Of a stretch of 48,159 nucleotides of DNA, positions 1-7,129 are shown piece after piece. The DNA comes from Longimicrobiales bacterium (GTDB lineage Bacteria; Gemmatimonadota; Gemmatimonadetes; Longimicrobiales; RSA9), in the NCBI GenBank assembly GCA_035461765.1, contig DATHUY010000157.1, positions 1 to 48,159 of the forward strand, read 5' to 3'. The position numbers and the translations under genes are program-made. The notes below the pieces were generated by a model. It was not told the origin of the DNA, searched no databases, and saw only the letters and a list, made by a program, of their open reading frames with translations. How positions within the stretch are numbered: position 1 is the stretch's first letter; each line of letters opens with the position of its first letter.

Positions 1-51
1 CGTGCCCACGTTCACGTGCGGCTTGGTCCGCTCAAACTTCGCCTTGGCCAT
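1..51 (-). CDS. tuf: Elongation factor Tu, N-terminal fragment cut by the window edge
   Basis: Only the first 17 codons lie in the window; they read MAKAKFERTKPHVNVGT, the near-invariant start of bacterial EF-Tu, the GTPase that carries aminoacyl-tRNA to the ribosome. The ATG is at 51-49, with a purine-rich AAGGGGAA just upstream. The GTP-binding motifs are outside the window. The gene runs off the left edge, so nothing can be said about its integrity or downstream neighbours. Confidence 0.93.
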   Translation of the reverse strand, partial: MAKAKFERTKPHVNVGT

Positions 52-459
52 GATTCCCCTTGTGGTGTTCACCCGGTACGCGCGACGCCCTGCGCCGCAT
101 GCTCATGACGACGCCACGCGCCGTCGGTGCGTTCGTGCTGAAGCGAATCAGCGGAACGCCGTGGTCGCCCACGGTATGCTGGATGGTCGGCGGCCGAGGC
201 GGGCGGAGCCCGTCTGGCCAGGGAGGGGGCAGACGAACGAACGCGCGAAACCCGGTCGGGTCGCGCGTCCTGCGCTGCACTGGTTACGTCTCAGCCCGCC
301 TCGCCTGTGCCGACCCCGGTGGTAAACGCACGGCAGGCTGCCGCAATGGAAATGCTCCCACCGGAGATATAGCGTCCCTGCAATTCACCGCCGGGACAGA
401 CACGTAGAATATCGGGGAAACGCGGGTTCGTCAAGTGGGGCTGGGGGGACGGCTGACGG
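52..459. other. Non-coding stretch between tuf and the PA14 lipoprotein gene
   Basis: No frame here has both a plausible ribosome site and protein-like composition. Open frames on both strands are arginine- and proline-rich GC shadows. The tuf leader and promoter must lie here on the minus strand, but I cannot name a convincing -35/-10 pair. No RNA gene was recognised. Confidence 0.6.
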
Positions 460-491
460 CTGAGCCGCCGGCTCGGAGGCCGGCGGCTCAG
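460..491 (-). terminator. Strong hairpin downstream of the PA14 lipoprotein gene
   Basis: A perfect 13-bp inverted repeat (460-472 with 479-491) and a 6-nt loop start 8 nt past the stop codon of the minus-strand gene. No T-run follows, so termination by this hairpin alone is uncertain, but the position is right. Confidence 0.6.
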
Positions 492-499
492 CGCGCGGA

Positions 500-1489
500 T
501 CAGCTCGGACTGAGCGCCGAGGTGGGAATGATCTGCCTCTCGATGCTGCCCGTGTTCTGCCAGAACAGCTGCGCCGACGTCGCACCGGTGGCGTGGAACC
601 ACTCGATACGGATCGGTACCGGACCCGCCTGGCTCGCCCAGTAGGACGCGCACCGTTCCGTCTCGGGACCTGCAGCCCAATCCTCGAAGAACAGGAAATT
701 GTTGATGAAGAGACGCTTGCCGTTGTCTGTCCTCAGGCAGAACGTGTAGAAGCCTGTCTCTGTAATCACGACCGACCCGGACCACCGTGCCATGACGTGG
801 TCGCTCCGGCCCAGGGCGAGCACGTCGCCGTCGCCCACCGGATCGCTGAAATTGACGACGGGGTCGAGTCGCTCGAGCAGCGGCGTCGCCAGCGCGAAAT
901 CAGGCGTCGTGGCACTCCAGTCATAATACTGAGCCAGGAGCCCCGTGGCCGGCGCAGGCGTCTCCCGCTCTTCCATGCGGAACGCGATCGGCAGCGTTCC
1001 GTTGAACTCGCGCGCTGCCTCCGCGCCATACTCACGGATGCGGCGCGCCTTCGTGATGCTCGCGCCGCCACGGGTGAGTGCAACGTCGATATAGGCCTGC
1101 GTAACGCCGTTCTCGAGCACGAAGATGCGATAGAGCCCCTGGGCCTCATCGGCCGCCTTCCAGTTCACGCTGTAGTGCTCGTCCAGGAGACTCACGCGCA
1201 CCACGCGGGCCTCCGTCTCGCCCTCGTCGAGCACCATGTCGAACACGGCTGCCGGTGCTGTGCACGGCGTCGACGCTGCACCCGCACACACCACGACGAC
1301 CGGGTTGCGCCCCGGATCGAACGTCCCCGCGTAGCTGGGCTCGAGCAGCGGCGGCAGGAAGTACACACCCTCCGCGTCACCCTGCCACATGCTCAGGCTG
1401 AACTGGTCGACGTACTCGTAGCCGAGCGGCTCTTCCGCACAGCCCGCAAGCACGAATGCGAACACGGCAAATCGAAGCACATTCTTCAT
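500..1489 (-). CDS. Lipoprotein with a C-terminal PA14 domain
   Basis: This 329-residue protein starts at the ATG at 1489-1487, preceded by a good GGGAGG site 5 nt away. Residues 1-17 form a lipoprotein signal ending in LAGC, so Cys17 should be lipidated and the protein anchored in an envelope membrane. Residues about 20-175 match nothing I recognise. Residues about 183-325 look like a PA14 beta-barrel domain: a GLLAQYY opening, a WSGSV strand, GFYTF, then RLFINN and IRIEWFHA. PA14 domains usually bind carbohydrate or sit in surface adhesins and glycosidases, and no catalytic domain accompanies this one. The gene stands alone between two non-coding stretches. The PA14 call is fairly sure; ligand and role are unknown. 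Confidence 0.85.
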   Translation of the reverse strand: MKNVLRFAVFAFVLAGCAEEPLGYEYVDQFSLSMWQGDAEGVYFLPPLLEPSYAGTFDPGRNPVVVVCAGAASTPCTAPAAVFDMVLDEGETEARVVRVSLLDEHYSVNWKAADEAQGLYRIFVLENGVTQAYIDVALTRGGASITKARRIREYGAEAAREFNGTLPIAFRMEERETPAPATGLLAQYYDWSATTPDFALATPLLERLDPVVNFSDPVGDGDVLALGRSDHVMARWSGSVVITETGFYTFCLRTDNGKRLFINNFLFFEDWAAGPETERCASYWASQAGPVPIRIEWFHATGATSAQLFWQNTGSIERQIIPTSALSPS

Positions 1490-1958
1490 TGTTCCTCCCG
1501 GCATCGGGGATCGGACCGCTGGAGGCGACATCGCCTGCTTTGACGCTTTTGAGCGTGGCCGTGAAACGGGCAACTCATATGCCCCGGAAGTGTCCGGAAT
1601 CCGGACTGATGGCACGCCCCGATGTGGAAATCCGCGCATTCTTGTGGTGTGGAATGAGATCGGACTGAGGGGGAATGACCGGTGTCGGGTCGCCGGTGAA
1701 TTGTACACGATCCAAGCGGCCGAAGTCCTGCCACTCCGGCGGGCATTTTCCGCGAAAAGGGTGCGCAAAGTGAAAAAGTCTTGGCAGAAAGCGGCATCGG
1801 CGGAGCAGCCGCCCCGCCGGGAGGACGCGCGCCCGGGCTCGGAATCCGGGGGTCGGGTCCCGATTCCGGTACCCGTTCACGATGCCGCTCCCGTTCCCGT
1901 GTTCGTATGGAGGCACGCGTTCTGCTTCAAGCGAGGTCGACTGAAACAGGAGGACGAT
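1490..1958. promoter_or_regulatory. Divergent intergenic region with inverted repeats
   Basis: This 469-bp gap separates the minus-strand PA14 lipoprotein from the plus-strand DUF2188 gene, so it must hold both promoters. Two inverted repeats stand out. One is an odd palindrome at 1592-1606 (GTCCGGA, one base, TCCGGAC). The other is a wider repeat at 1840-1868 with arms CGGAATC and GATTCCG. A plus-strand frame stays open from 1590 into the DUF2188 gene, but its residues look random and it lacks a ribosome site. Confidence 0.5.
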
Positions 1959-2198
1959 ATGGCAAGCAACAGGACGGTCTATCACGTGGTGCCGAACGCG
2001 GATCAGTCCCAGTGGCTGGTGACGCAGGAGAACAATGACAGCTTCCGGCAGGAGTTCCGCACGAAGGAGGAGGCGGAGCAGGCGGCGAAGGAACGCGCGC
2101 GCGGCGAGGAGCCGTCGCAGGTGAAGGTGCACCGGCTGGATGGCAACATGGAGTACGAAAGCACATATGGCGACGATCCGTCGCGCTCGCCGGGGTGA
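1959..2198 (+). CDS. DUF2188 family small protein
   Basis: This is a 79-residue soluble protein. The ATG at 1959 has an AGGAGG site 5 nt upstream, which settles the start against the longer open frame. The layout fits DUF2188: an N-terminal YHVVPN strand, a central FRTKEEAEQAAKERA helix, then KVHRLDG and a closing YESTYGDDP. The family has no established function; members are small, charged and often encoded as single genes. A canonical terminator follows at 2247-2275, so it is probably monocistronic. Confidence 0.83.
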   Translation: MASNRTVYHVVPNADQSQWLVTQENNDSFRQEFRTKEEAEQAAKERARGEEPSQVKVHRLDGNMEYESTYGDDPSRSPG

Positions 2199-2246
2199 CG
2201 AGGGGTCGGACGGTTGACCACAGGGGAAGCGTGGAATGAGAAGGAA

Positions 2247-2275
2247 CCCCGCCAGCTGCGCTGGCGGGGTTTTTT
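2247..2275 (+). terminator. Intrinsic terminator of the DUF2188 gene
   Basis: A perfect 9-bp GC stem (2247-2255 with 2261-2269) and a 5-nt loop are followed directly by six T residues. This is a textbook plus-strand rho-independent terminator. Confidence 0.95.
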
Positions 2276-2326
2276 CAATCCCGCGCACTGGCCGTGCATG
2301 GGAGTGGTGGCCAGAATCAGGTGCCA

Positions 2327-3148
2327 ATGAACGGCGGATTCTCCCATTACGAGGGCGAGAGGTGTGGATTGCGTAACCTGACAAAGCAGCTGTGGCGCAT
2401 CTTTCGGCACCCTCAGCCTTACAGGACCACCATTGCGCAGCGCCTGTGGAGACGAAGGCATCCTGAGCCGAAGTATCCGTACTACGAGTACTGCGTGCGT
2501 GAGGGAGCGCGTCTCGCGAAGGCTTTGGGCCACGCCGGAGCCACCGTGGTCGAATTCGGTGTTGCCGGCGGCAATGGACTCGTCGCGCTCGAAGGTTATG
2601 CAGAAAGAGTGGAGCAGGACCTCGACATCACGATCGATGTTGCCGGCTTCGATTCGGGTGCGGGCATGCCGGCGCCGAGGGATTACCGGGATATGCCCTA
2701 CAAGTGGGGCGCCGGCTACTACCCGATGGACGAGGAAGCACTGAGACGGCGTGGGAAGCGCGCGGAGCTGGTGCTTGGGCCGGTGGAGCAGACGACGGCG
2801 GAGTTCGCGTCGAGGTGCCGGTTCCCGATAGCGGCCGTCATGATGGACCTGGACTACTATTCGTCGACTATCGAGGCGCTCCGACTTTTCGATCTGGCTC
2901 CGGCGCTGCCGCGCGTTCCCATCTACTTCGATGATCTGTGGCTGGCGACCCCGTTCACGGGAGAATGGGCAGCCATCGCACATTTCAACGAGACTCATCC
3001 ATCAGGAAAGATCACGCAGACGTGGGCGCTCGCCCATGCGACGGACTGGTCAGTCCGCATCTTCGAGCTTCACGACTTCGAGCATCCGGATTACTCGCGC
3101 CGGCTGACGACCCTGGAAGAGCACGGTCAGCTGCCGCTGACGATGTGA
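2327..3148 (+). CDS. Class I methyltransferase-like protein, substrate unknown
   Basis: The protein has about 273 residues from the ATG at 2327. An in-frame TTG at 2369 has the better ribosome site (GAGAGGTG) and may be the true start; an ATG at 2294 has none. The stretch VVEFGVAGGNGL is a glycine-rich loop of the kind that binds S-adenosylmethionine. Later MMDLDYYSST and VPIYFDDLW resemble the strands and acidic residues of the methyltransferase fold. No substrate domain is recognisable. Terminators flank the gene on both sides, so it is a single-gene unit. The fold call is moderate and the function unknown. Confidence 0.62.
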   Translation: MNGGFSHYEGERCGLRNLTKQLWRIFRHPQPYRTTIAQRLWRRRHPEPKYPYYEYCVREGARLAKALGHAGATVVEFGVAGGNGLVALEGYAERVEQDLDITIDVAGFDSGAGMPAPRDYRDMPYKWGAGYYPMDEEALRRRGKRAELVLGPVEQTTAEFASRCRFPIAAVMMDLDYYSSTIEALRLFDLAPALPRVPIYFDDLWLATPFTGEWAAIAHFNETHPSGKITQTWALAHATDWSVRIFELHDFEHPDYSRRLTTLEEHGQLPLTM

Positions 3149-3164
3149 AGCGTGCACCCGCCAC

Positions 3165-3203
3165 GATAGAACCCCCGCCAGCACTGCTGGCGGGGGCTCT
3201 ATC
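3165..3203. terminator. Bidirectional terminator between methyltransferase-like gene and tRNA-Gly
   Basis: An 18-bp stem (3165-3182 with 3186-3203) has a 3-nt loop. On the plus strand it has one A/C mismatch; on the minus strand that position becomes a G-U pair, so the stem is complete. It sits between a plus gene and a minus tRNA gene and can serve both. Confidence 0.8.
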
Positions 3204-3212
3204 GTACGTCAG

Positions 3213-3286
3213 AGCGGGCGATGGGATTCGAACCCACGACATTCAGCTTGGAAGGCTGACGCTCTAGCCAACTGAGCTACGCCCGC
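3213..3286 (-). tRNA. tRNA-Gly (anticodon TCC)
   Basis: The minus strand folds into a full 74-nt cloverleaf: 7-bp acceptor GCGGGCG/CGCCCGC, D arm GCTC/GAGC, anticodon stem TCAGC/GCTGA with loop CTTCCAA, and T arm with TTCGAAT. The anticodon TCC is at 3252-3250 and reads GGA. The discriminator is T and CCA is not encoded. Confidence 0.97.
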
Positions 3287-3435
3287 AAATGTTCTGGCTG
3301 TGCTGGTACGACATCCGGCTCACCGGCAGGTCACCCGGCCCGATGCGCATGCAATCCAGTTGTGCAGCACGGCCCGGCGCCGCAATGTCGCTGAATTCCC
3401 CGGATCAATCAAGCCGTACGACCTGAGAGGCGACG

Positions 3436-3462
3436 GGACGGCGGGCTTTCGCCTCGCCGTCC
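3436..3462 (-). terminator. Hairpin with GAAA tetraloop downstream of the cupin gene
   Basis: On the minus strand GGACGGCG pairs with CGCCGTCC, continued by GGC/GCC around a GAAA tetraloop, with one bulged A. It starts 13 nt after the cupin stop codon. No T-run follows. Confidence 0.55.
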
Positions 3463-3474
3463 TCCTGCCGACAG

Positions 3475-3852
3475 CTAATGATGTTCTGCCAGCGTCGCGT
3501 CCTCCCTGGTGTGGTGGACGGTCCCGTCCGCGTGCGCGGGCGGACCGTAGAGAGTGTAGAGCCGCAGCGGCTGGTCCTTGGAAGTATTCAGGATATTGTG
3601 CTCGACGCCTGCCGGGATCACGACAATGCTGCCATCCTGCAGCGGCGTTTCCTCGCCGCTCAGTCGTGCGAGGCCGGTCCCGGCCTCGATGCGGATGAAC
3701 TGGTCGTGTCCTTCGTGAGTCTCCTGCCCGATGTCCTCGCCAGGCTTCAGCGTCATCAGCACGAGTTGCATGTTCGGCCCCGTAAACAGGACGCGGCGGA
3801 AGTCCTCGTTGGCGAGGGTGTCTCGCTCGATGTTCGTGATGTAGCCACTCAT
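3475..3852 (-). CDS. Cupin-domain protein
   Basis: A 125-residue single-domain cupin with start ATG 3852-3850 behind a GAGGAGAG site. The second cupin motif is exact (G74, P80, G82, H85, N89). The first contains H46 and H49 within GQETHEGHDQF. These histidines normally hold a divalent metal. Small cupins like this range from mannose-6-phosphate-isomerase-like enzymes to metal or small-molecule binders, and the sequence does not say which. It lies 98 nt downstream of the LuxR-type regulator gene on the same strand and may be co-transcribed with it. Confidence 0.88.
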   Translation of the reverse strand: MSGYITNIERDTLANEDFRRVLFTGPNMQLVLMTLKPGEDIGQETHEGHDQFIRIEAGTGLARLSGEETPLQDGSIVVIPAGVEHNILNTSKDQPLRLYTLYGPPAHADGTVHHTREDATLAEHH

Positions 3853-3950
3853 GAATGCTCTCCTCGGGTACGGTCACGCTTTTTTTCTGCAATAGCGGGA
3901 CCGCCGCCGCGAAGCGCAGCCCTGAGTCCGTGGCCGGGAGTGGGGGTGGC

Positions 3951-4490
3951 TCAAGTCGGCGGCTGGCGGTCGTGCTGCGGCAGCATCAGGTCCTCGAGGA
4001 AGTAGGCGGCCAGCTCGTTGCGGTTTCCGAGCCCGGCCTTCTTGTAGACTGCGGCAGCGTGCTGTCGGGCGGTGCGTTCACTCCGGCCGGTAGCCTGAGC
4101 GACGTGTTTGTGGCTGTAGCCTTTGAGCAGCAGGAGCGCGACCTCCCGTTCGGCGGGAGTCAGCTGCCAGTCACTGAACTGTGCGTCAATCGCCGCGCCC
4201 AGACCCTCCAGCGCCTTGCGCGCGCTGTCCTGCCACGCATCGCGCTCAGCGCGGCGTAGCTCGAGCCGTTCCAACAGCTCGTGACGCGACTGCTCCGCGC
4301 GCCACCAGCCGAGCCACAGGGCGACGGCCAGGAGCGCCGCGCCGCTTATCATGAGCAGCTCGAAGATCACGTGGAATGACAACCACGTGTCAGGCTGATC
4401 GAGCACCAGGTCCACCGTACCGCCGATAATGATGGCGGCGAGTGCGATGGCCAGTATCAGTTGCATGCGGGGCGGGGTGTCAACCTCCAT
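3951..4490 (-). CDS. Membrane-anchored LuxR-type HTH regulator
   Basis: The protein has 179 residues, with a GGAG site 7 nt before the ATG. Two transmembrane helices (about 9-30 and 40-63) are followed by a charged, probably coiled segment (64-103) and a LuxR/GerE helix-turn-helix (about 108-165) with the typical LTPAEREVALLLLKGYSHKHVA and SERTARQHAAAVYKKAG pattern. There is no receiver or autoinducer domain, so the signal is probably sensed at or in the membrane. The downstream cupin and the divergent DUF2231 gene are the nearest possible targets. Confidence 0.85.
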   Translation of the reverse strand: MEVDTPPRMQLILAIALAAIIIGGTVDLVLDQPDTWLSFHVIFELLMISGAALLAVALWLGWWRAEQSRHELLERLELRRAERDAWQDSARKALEGLGAAIDAQFSDWQLTPAEREVALLLLKGYSHKHVAQATGRSERTARQHAAAVYKKAGLGNRNELAAYFLEDLMLPQHDRQPPT

Positions 4491-4611
4491 CGTGTGACTC
4501 CGTCATTTGTCGCACAGGGCGCCGTGAGCGGGTTTATGCGTCATCTGTCTGATTCCGGCGGGTCGCCCTGACCGACGAGATTCCGGGGAACCCATGGAGG
4601 AGGATAGCCAT

Positions 4612-5121
4612 ATGTTGCCAGAACCGCTTCACCCGGTCGTCGTTCACTTCCCGATCGTGCTCGTTGTGCTGCTGCCGCTGTTCGCGCTGGGCGCACTGTG
4701 GGCGATCCGGCGCGGTGTCGCGCCGCTGCGGGCGTGGGCCATTCCCGTCGCAGTTGCCGCCGGACTCGCCGCCAGCTCCTTCGTCGCCGTGCAGACGGGT
4801 GATTCAGAGGAGGACCGGGTCGAGCGCGTCGTACCGGAGAACGCGCTGCACGAGCACGAGGAGGCCGGCGAGCGGTTCCTCGTGCTCAGTGGTGTGCTGC
4901 TGCTCGTTTCAGGTGTCGGACTGGCGGGTGGGACGCTCGGGCGCGCGGCCCGGCTGCTGACGACTGCCGGCTCCATTGCACTGATCGCCGCCGGCGTCCA
5001 GGTGGGAGCGGCCGGCGGCGATCTGGTATACCGTCACAACGCGGGCAGTGCCTACACCTCGGCCGGTGCCCAGGCGGAGGCGGGTACTCCGGAGCGTACC
5101 ACGCACGACTCCGACGACTGA
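4612..5121 (+). CDS. DUF2231 family integral membrane protein
   Basis: A 169-residue protein with four predicted transmembrane helices. The opening LPEPLHPVVVHFPIVL with its two histidines is the hallmark of DUF2231 proteins, which may bind heme or metal; this is not settled for the family. The ATG at 4612 is chosen over one at 4594 because the GGAGGAGG site lies between them at proper spacing. After helix 2 an acidic loop (EEDRVERVVPENALHEHEEAGE) separates the helical pairs. The last 70 nt overlap the convergent gene at 5052. Confidence 0.82.
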   Translation: MLPEPLHPVVVHFPIVLVVLLPLFALGALWAIRRGVAPLRAWAIPVAVAAGLAASSFVAVQTGDSEEDRVERVVPENALHEHEEAGERFLVLSGVLLLVSGVGLAGGTLGRAARLLTTAGSIALIAAGVQVGAAGGDLVYRHNAGSAYTSAGAQAEAGTPERTTHDSDD

Positions 5122-6545
5122 ACGCCGAGCAGATAATCGATGACGTCGTCGGCCTTGTACGCGTCCCGGTCACCGAGGAAGTTCTGCATGCGCATCAGAT
5201 CGTCACCGCTGGTGAGCAGCGCACGCTCTGCCTCGCCGCCGCGTACCTGCGCGTGGCCGATGTTGGCCATGAGGCCGTTGCAGAGACATTTGCGGCCTGC
5301 GGTCTCACCGGCGTCGCCTTCCTTCTTGAGGAAGGTGTCTACCGGCTCCGCCGCGCAGCGGTAGCCGATGCGGCCATCCTCGCGGCGGTAGGCGTTGCGG
5401 AGATAGCCGAGGTCGCAGACACGCTCGCGCTTCTCGTACTGATCGGCCTCGGAGTTGGTGCCCTCCAGGCCGACCACCTTGAACGGGAACCCGGTCGGTG
5501 AAGCCCTCGCGTCGGTGACCACATCCGTGACACCGGCGCGCACCTGACCGATCACCTGACGCTTGATGTCCGACGCGATGCCGCTCTCATCGGTGTAGGC
5601 GAAGAGCGTTCCGACCTGGATTCCGGCAGCACCCGCGTCGAGCGCTGCCTGCAGTCCCTCCGGCGAGCCGGTGCCACCGGCGAGCCAGAACGGGAGGCCC
5701 AGGTCGCGCATGACACCGAGGTCGACGATGTCGCGGTCGCCGTAGATCGGCTCGCCGCGGTCATTGATGACGGTGCCTCCGCGTGGCGGCGCGTTGTGTC
5801 CCCCGGCGGTCGGCCCCTCCACGACGAAGCCGTCAATGCGGCCGGTCGCCTTGCGCGCGAGAACCGTCGCGAGCGAATGCGCAGCGACCACGGGCAGGAA
5901 GCGCGGCCTGTACAGCTCGGGCGCTTTGCCATCCCAGTGTCTGGCGGGATCGAAGGCGAGGCTTTCGCTCTCGCCGCGCTGCTGACCTTCCACGTCGAAC
6001 TTCATGGATGCGGCGCGGCCCTCGGCGAAAGCGTCGAGGGCGGCGGGGATCTCACGAGGGATACCTGCGCCCATGATGACGTAATCGACGCTGGCGAGCA
6101 TGGCGCCGTAGAGCGTCGCGAGATTGGGCATCTGGACCTTCGTCAGGAGATTGACGCCCACGAGGCCATCGTGCCCCTCCTTGGCGAGGAACACCTCGAC
6201 GAAGCTGGCCAGCATTGTGACCTGTTCACGCGCCTGCGTGACGACCTGCCGCCACATCGGCAGCAGTTTGTACGAAGCATTGTCCTCGCGCCCCTCGGGA
6301 AGGAAATAGGCCTTGAGGGCCGCGGCGCTCACCGCCGGCATCGGGAAATGCTCCATCGCGCGACGCACGTGTCCGCCGATGTCCCCGTCCTGGAGGCGAC
6401 GTACGAACAGTGAATCGATCGCGGTACCGGAGACAACGCCGAGCTGACCGCGCTGCGCAACCGCGCGCGCGAGGGACCAGCTCGACACTCCGATGCCCAT
6501 GCCCCCCTGAATGATGGAGGGCGTGGCGTAAGCAAGTGAACTCAT
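5052..6545 (-). CDS. Nitronate monooxygenase (2-nitropropane dioxygenase)-like flavoprotein with Cys-containing C-terminal extension
   Basis: The 497-residue protein is related to FMN-dependent nitronate monooxygenases, TIM-barrel enzymes that oxidise nitronates. Family-like features are the N-terminal IIQGGMGIGVS, VEGPTAGGHN (residues near 250) and the phosphate-binding LAGGTGSPEG and GIQVGTLFAY. It is over 100 residues longer than typical members. The extra C-terminal part has Cys at 377, 397, 420 and 422 (the last two in RKCLCNGL), which could bind a metal or Fe-S cluster. The start ATG overlaps the stop of the upstream gene (ATGA), so it is third in an operon behind a cytochrome b/ferredoxin fusion. 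That context suggests redox work rather than simple nitronate detoxification. The substrate is unknown. Confidence 0.8.
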   Translation of the reverse strand: MSSLAYATPSIIQGGMGIGVSSWSLARAVAQRGQLGVVSGTAIDSLFVRRLQDGDIGGHVRRAMEHFPMPAVSAAALKAYFLPEGREDNASYKLLPMWRQVVTQAREQVTMLASFVEVFLAKEGHDGLVGVNLLTKVQMPNLATLYGAMLASVDYVIMGAGIPREIPAALDAFAEGRAASMKFDVEGQQRGESESLAFDPARHWDGKAPELYRPRFLPVVAAHSLATVLARKATGRIDGFVVEGPTAGGHNAPPRGGTVINDRGEPIYGDRDIVDLGVMRDLGLPFWLAGGTGSPEGLQAALDAGAAGIQVGTLFAYTDESGIASDIKRQVIGQVRAGVTDVVTDARASPTGFPFKVVGLEGTNSEADQYEKRERVCDLGYLRNAYRREDGRIGYRCAAEPVDTFLKKEGDAGETAGRKCLCNGLMANIGHAQVRGGEAERALLTSGDDLMRMQNFLGDRDAYKADDVIDYLLGVQSSESCVVRSGVPASAWAPAEV

Positions 6546-7129
6546 TCAGTCATGCCTTTCGTCGCTTGAATCGAACGCCGGACGATAAAAGTACCCCGCT
6601 CCCGCTCGAGTGTCACCAGTGCGACCTCGCCGGGGGCGATCCACAGCACTGAATCGAACACGAGCGGGACAGCTGTCCCGTTCTCCCGCAAGCCTTCCTC
6701 CGGCGTGAAGCCTATCCGCACATGATGTGCCCCAGGCTCCAGGGGCAGCTCCCGGAGCACGAAAAGGGGGCGGTCGCGCCGGGCGCCGCCCTGCAGAATC
6801 CGGGTGGTATCGGCGTTCTGCGAGTCCACCTGCACCACGAGCTCCCAGGCTGCGCTGTGGCTCTCACACACCTCAGGCGTGCGCATGTGGACGGGCAGCG
6901 CATCGAGCTCGGCCTGTGTCCGCACGCGGCACGTTTCGGTATCAGGGGCCCGCATCCGCCAGGAGAGCCGGAGCAGACCATCTTCGGCGCCCGGCGGCTG
7001 GTAGGGTGCACGCGCCAGCCAGCCAACCGCCAGTGTCATCAGGATTGTGACAAGGCCGGGTGCCAGCCACCGGGCCGCCCGCGACCGCATCCCGCCTGCG
7101 ACCCTGACCGGATGATCTTCTCGAGTCAT
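6542..7129 (-). CDS. Membrane-anchored protein of unknown function
   Basis: A 195-residue protein with one N-terminal transmembrane helix (about 22-39) and a soluble domain outside the cytoplasm by the positive-inside rule. I recognise no family. The soluble part is beta-rich: LLRLSWRMRAP, a Cys pair (CRVRTQ...VCESH), a ligand-free strand WELVVQVD, then LPLEPGAHHVRIGFTP, like a carbohydrate-binding or Ig-type sandwich. The ATG at 7129 overlaps the stop of the fusion gene (ATGA), and its own stop overlaps the start of the flavoprotein gene. It is the middle gene of a translationally coupled triplet, so it probably belongs to the same complex. Confidence 0.7.
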   Translation of the reverse strand: MTREDHPVRVAGGMRSRAARWLAPGLVTILMTLAVGWLARAPYQPPGAEDGLLRLSWRMRAPDTETCRVRTQAELDALPVHMRTPEVCESHSAAWELVVQVDSQNADTTRILQGGARRDRPLFVLRELPLEPGAHHVRIGFTPEEGLRENGTAVPLVFDSVLWIAPGEVALVTLERERGTFIVRRSIQATKGMTE

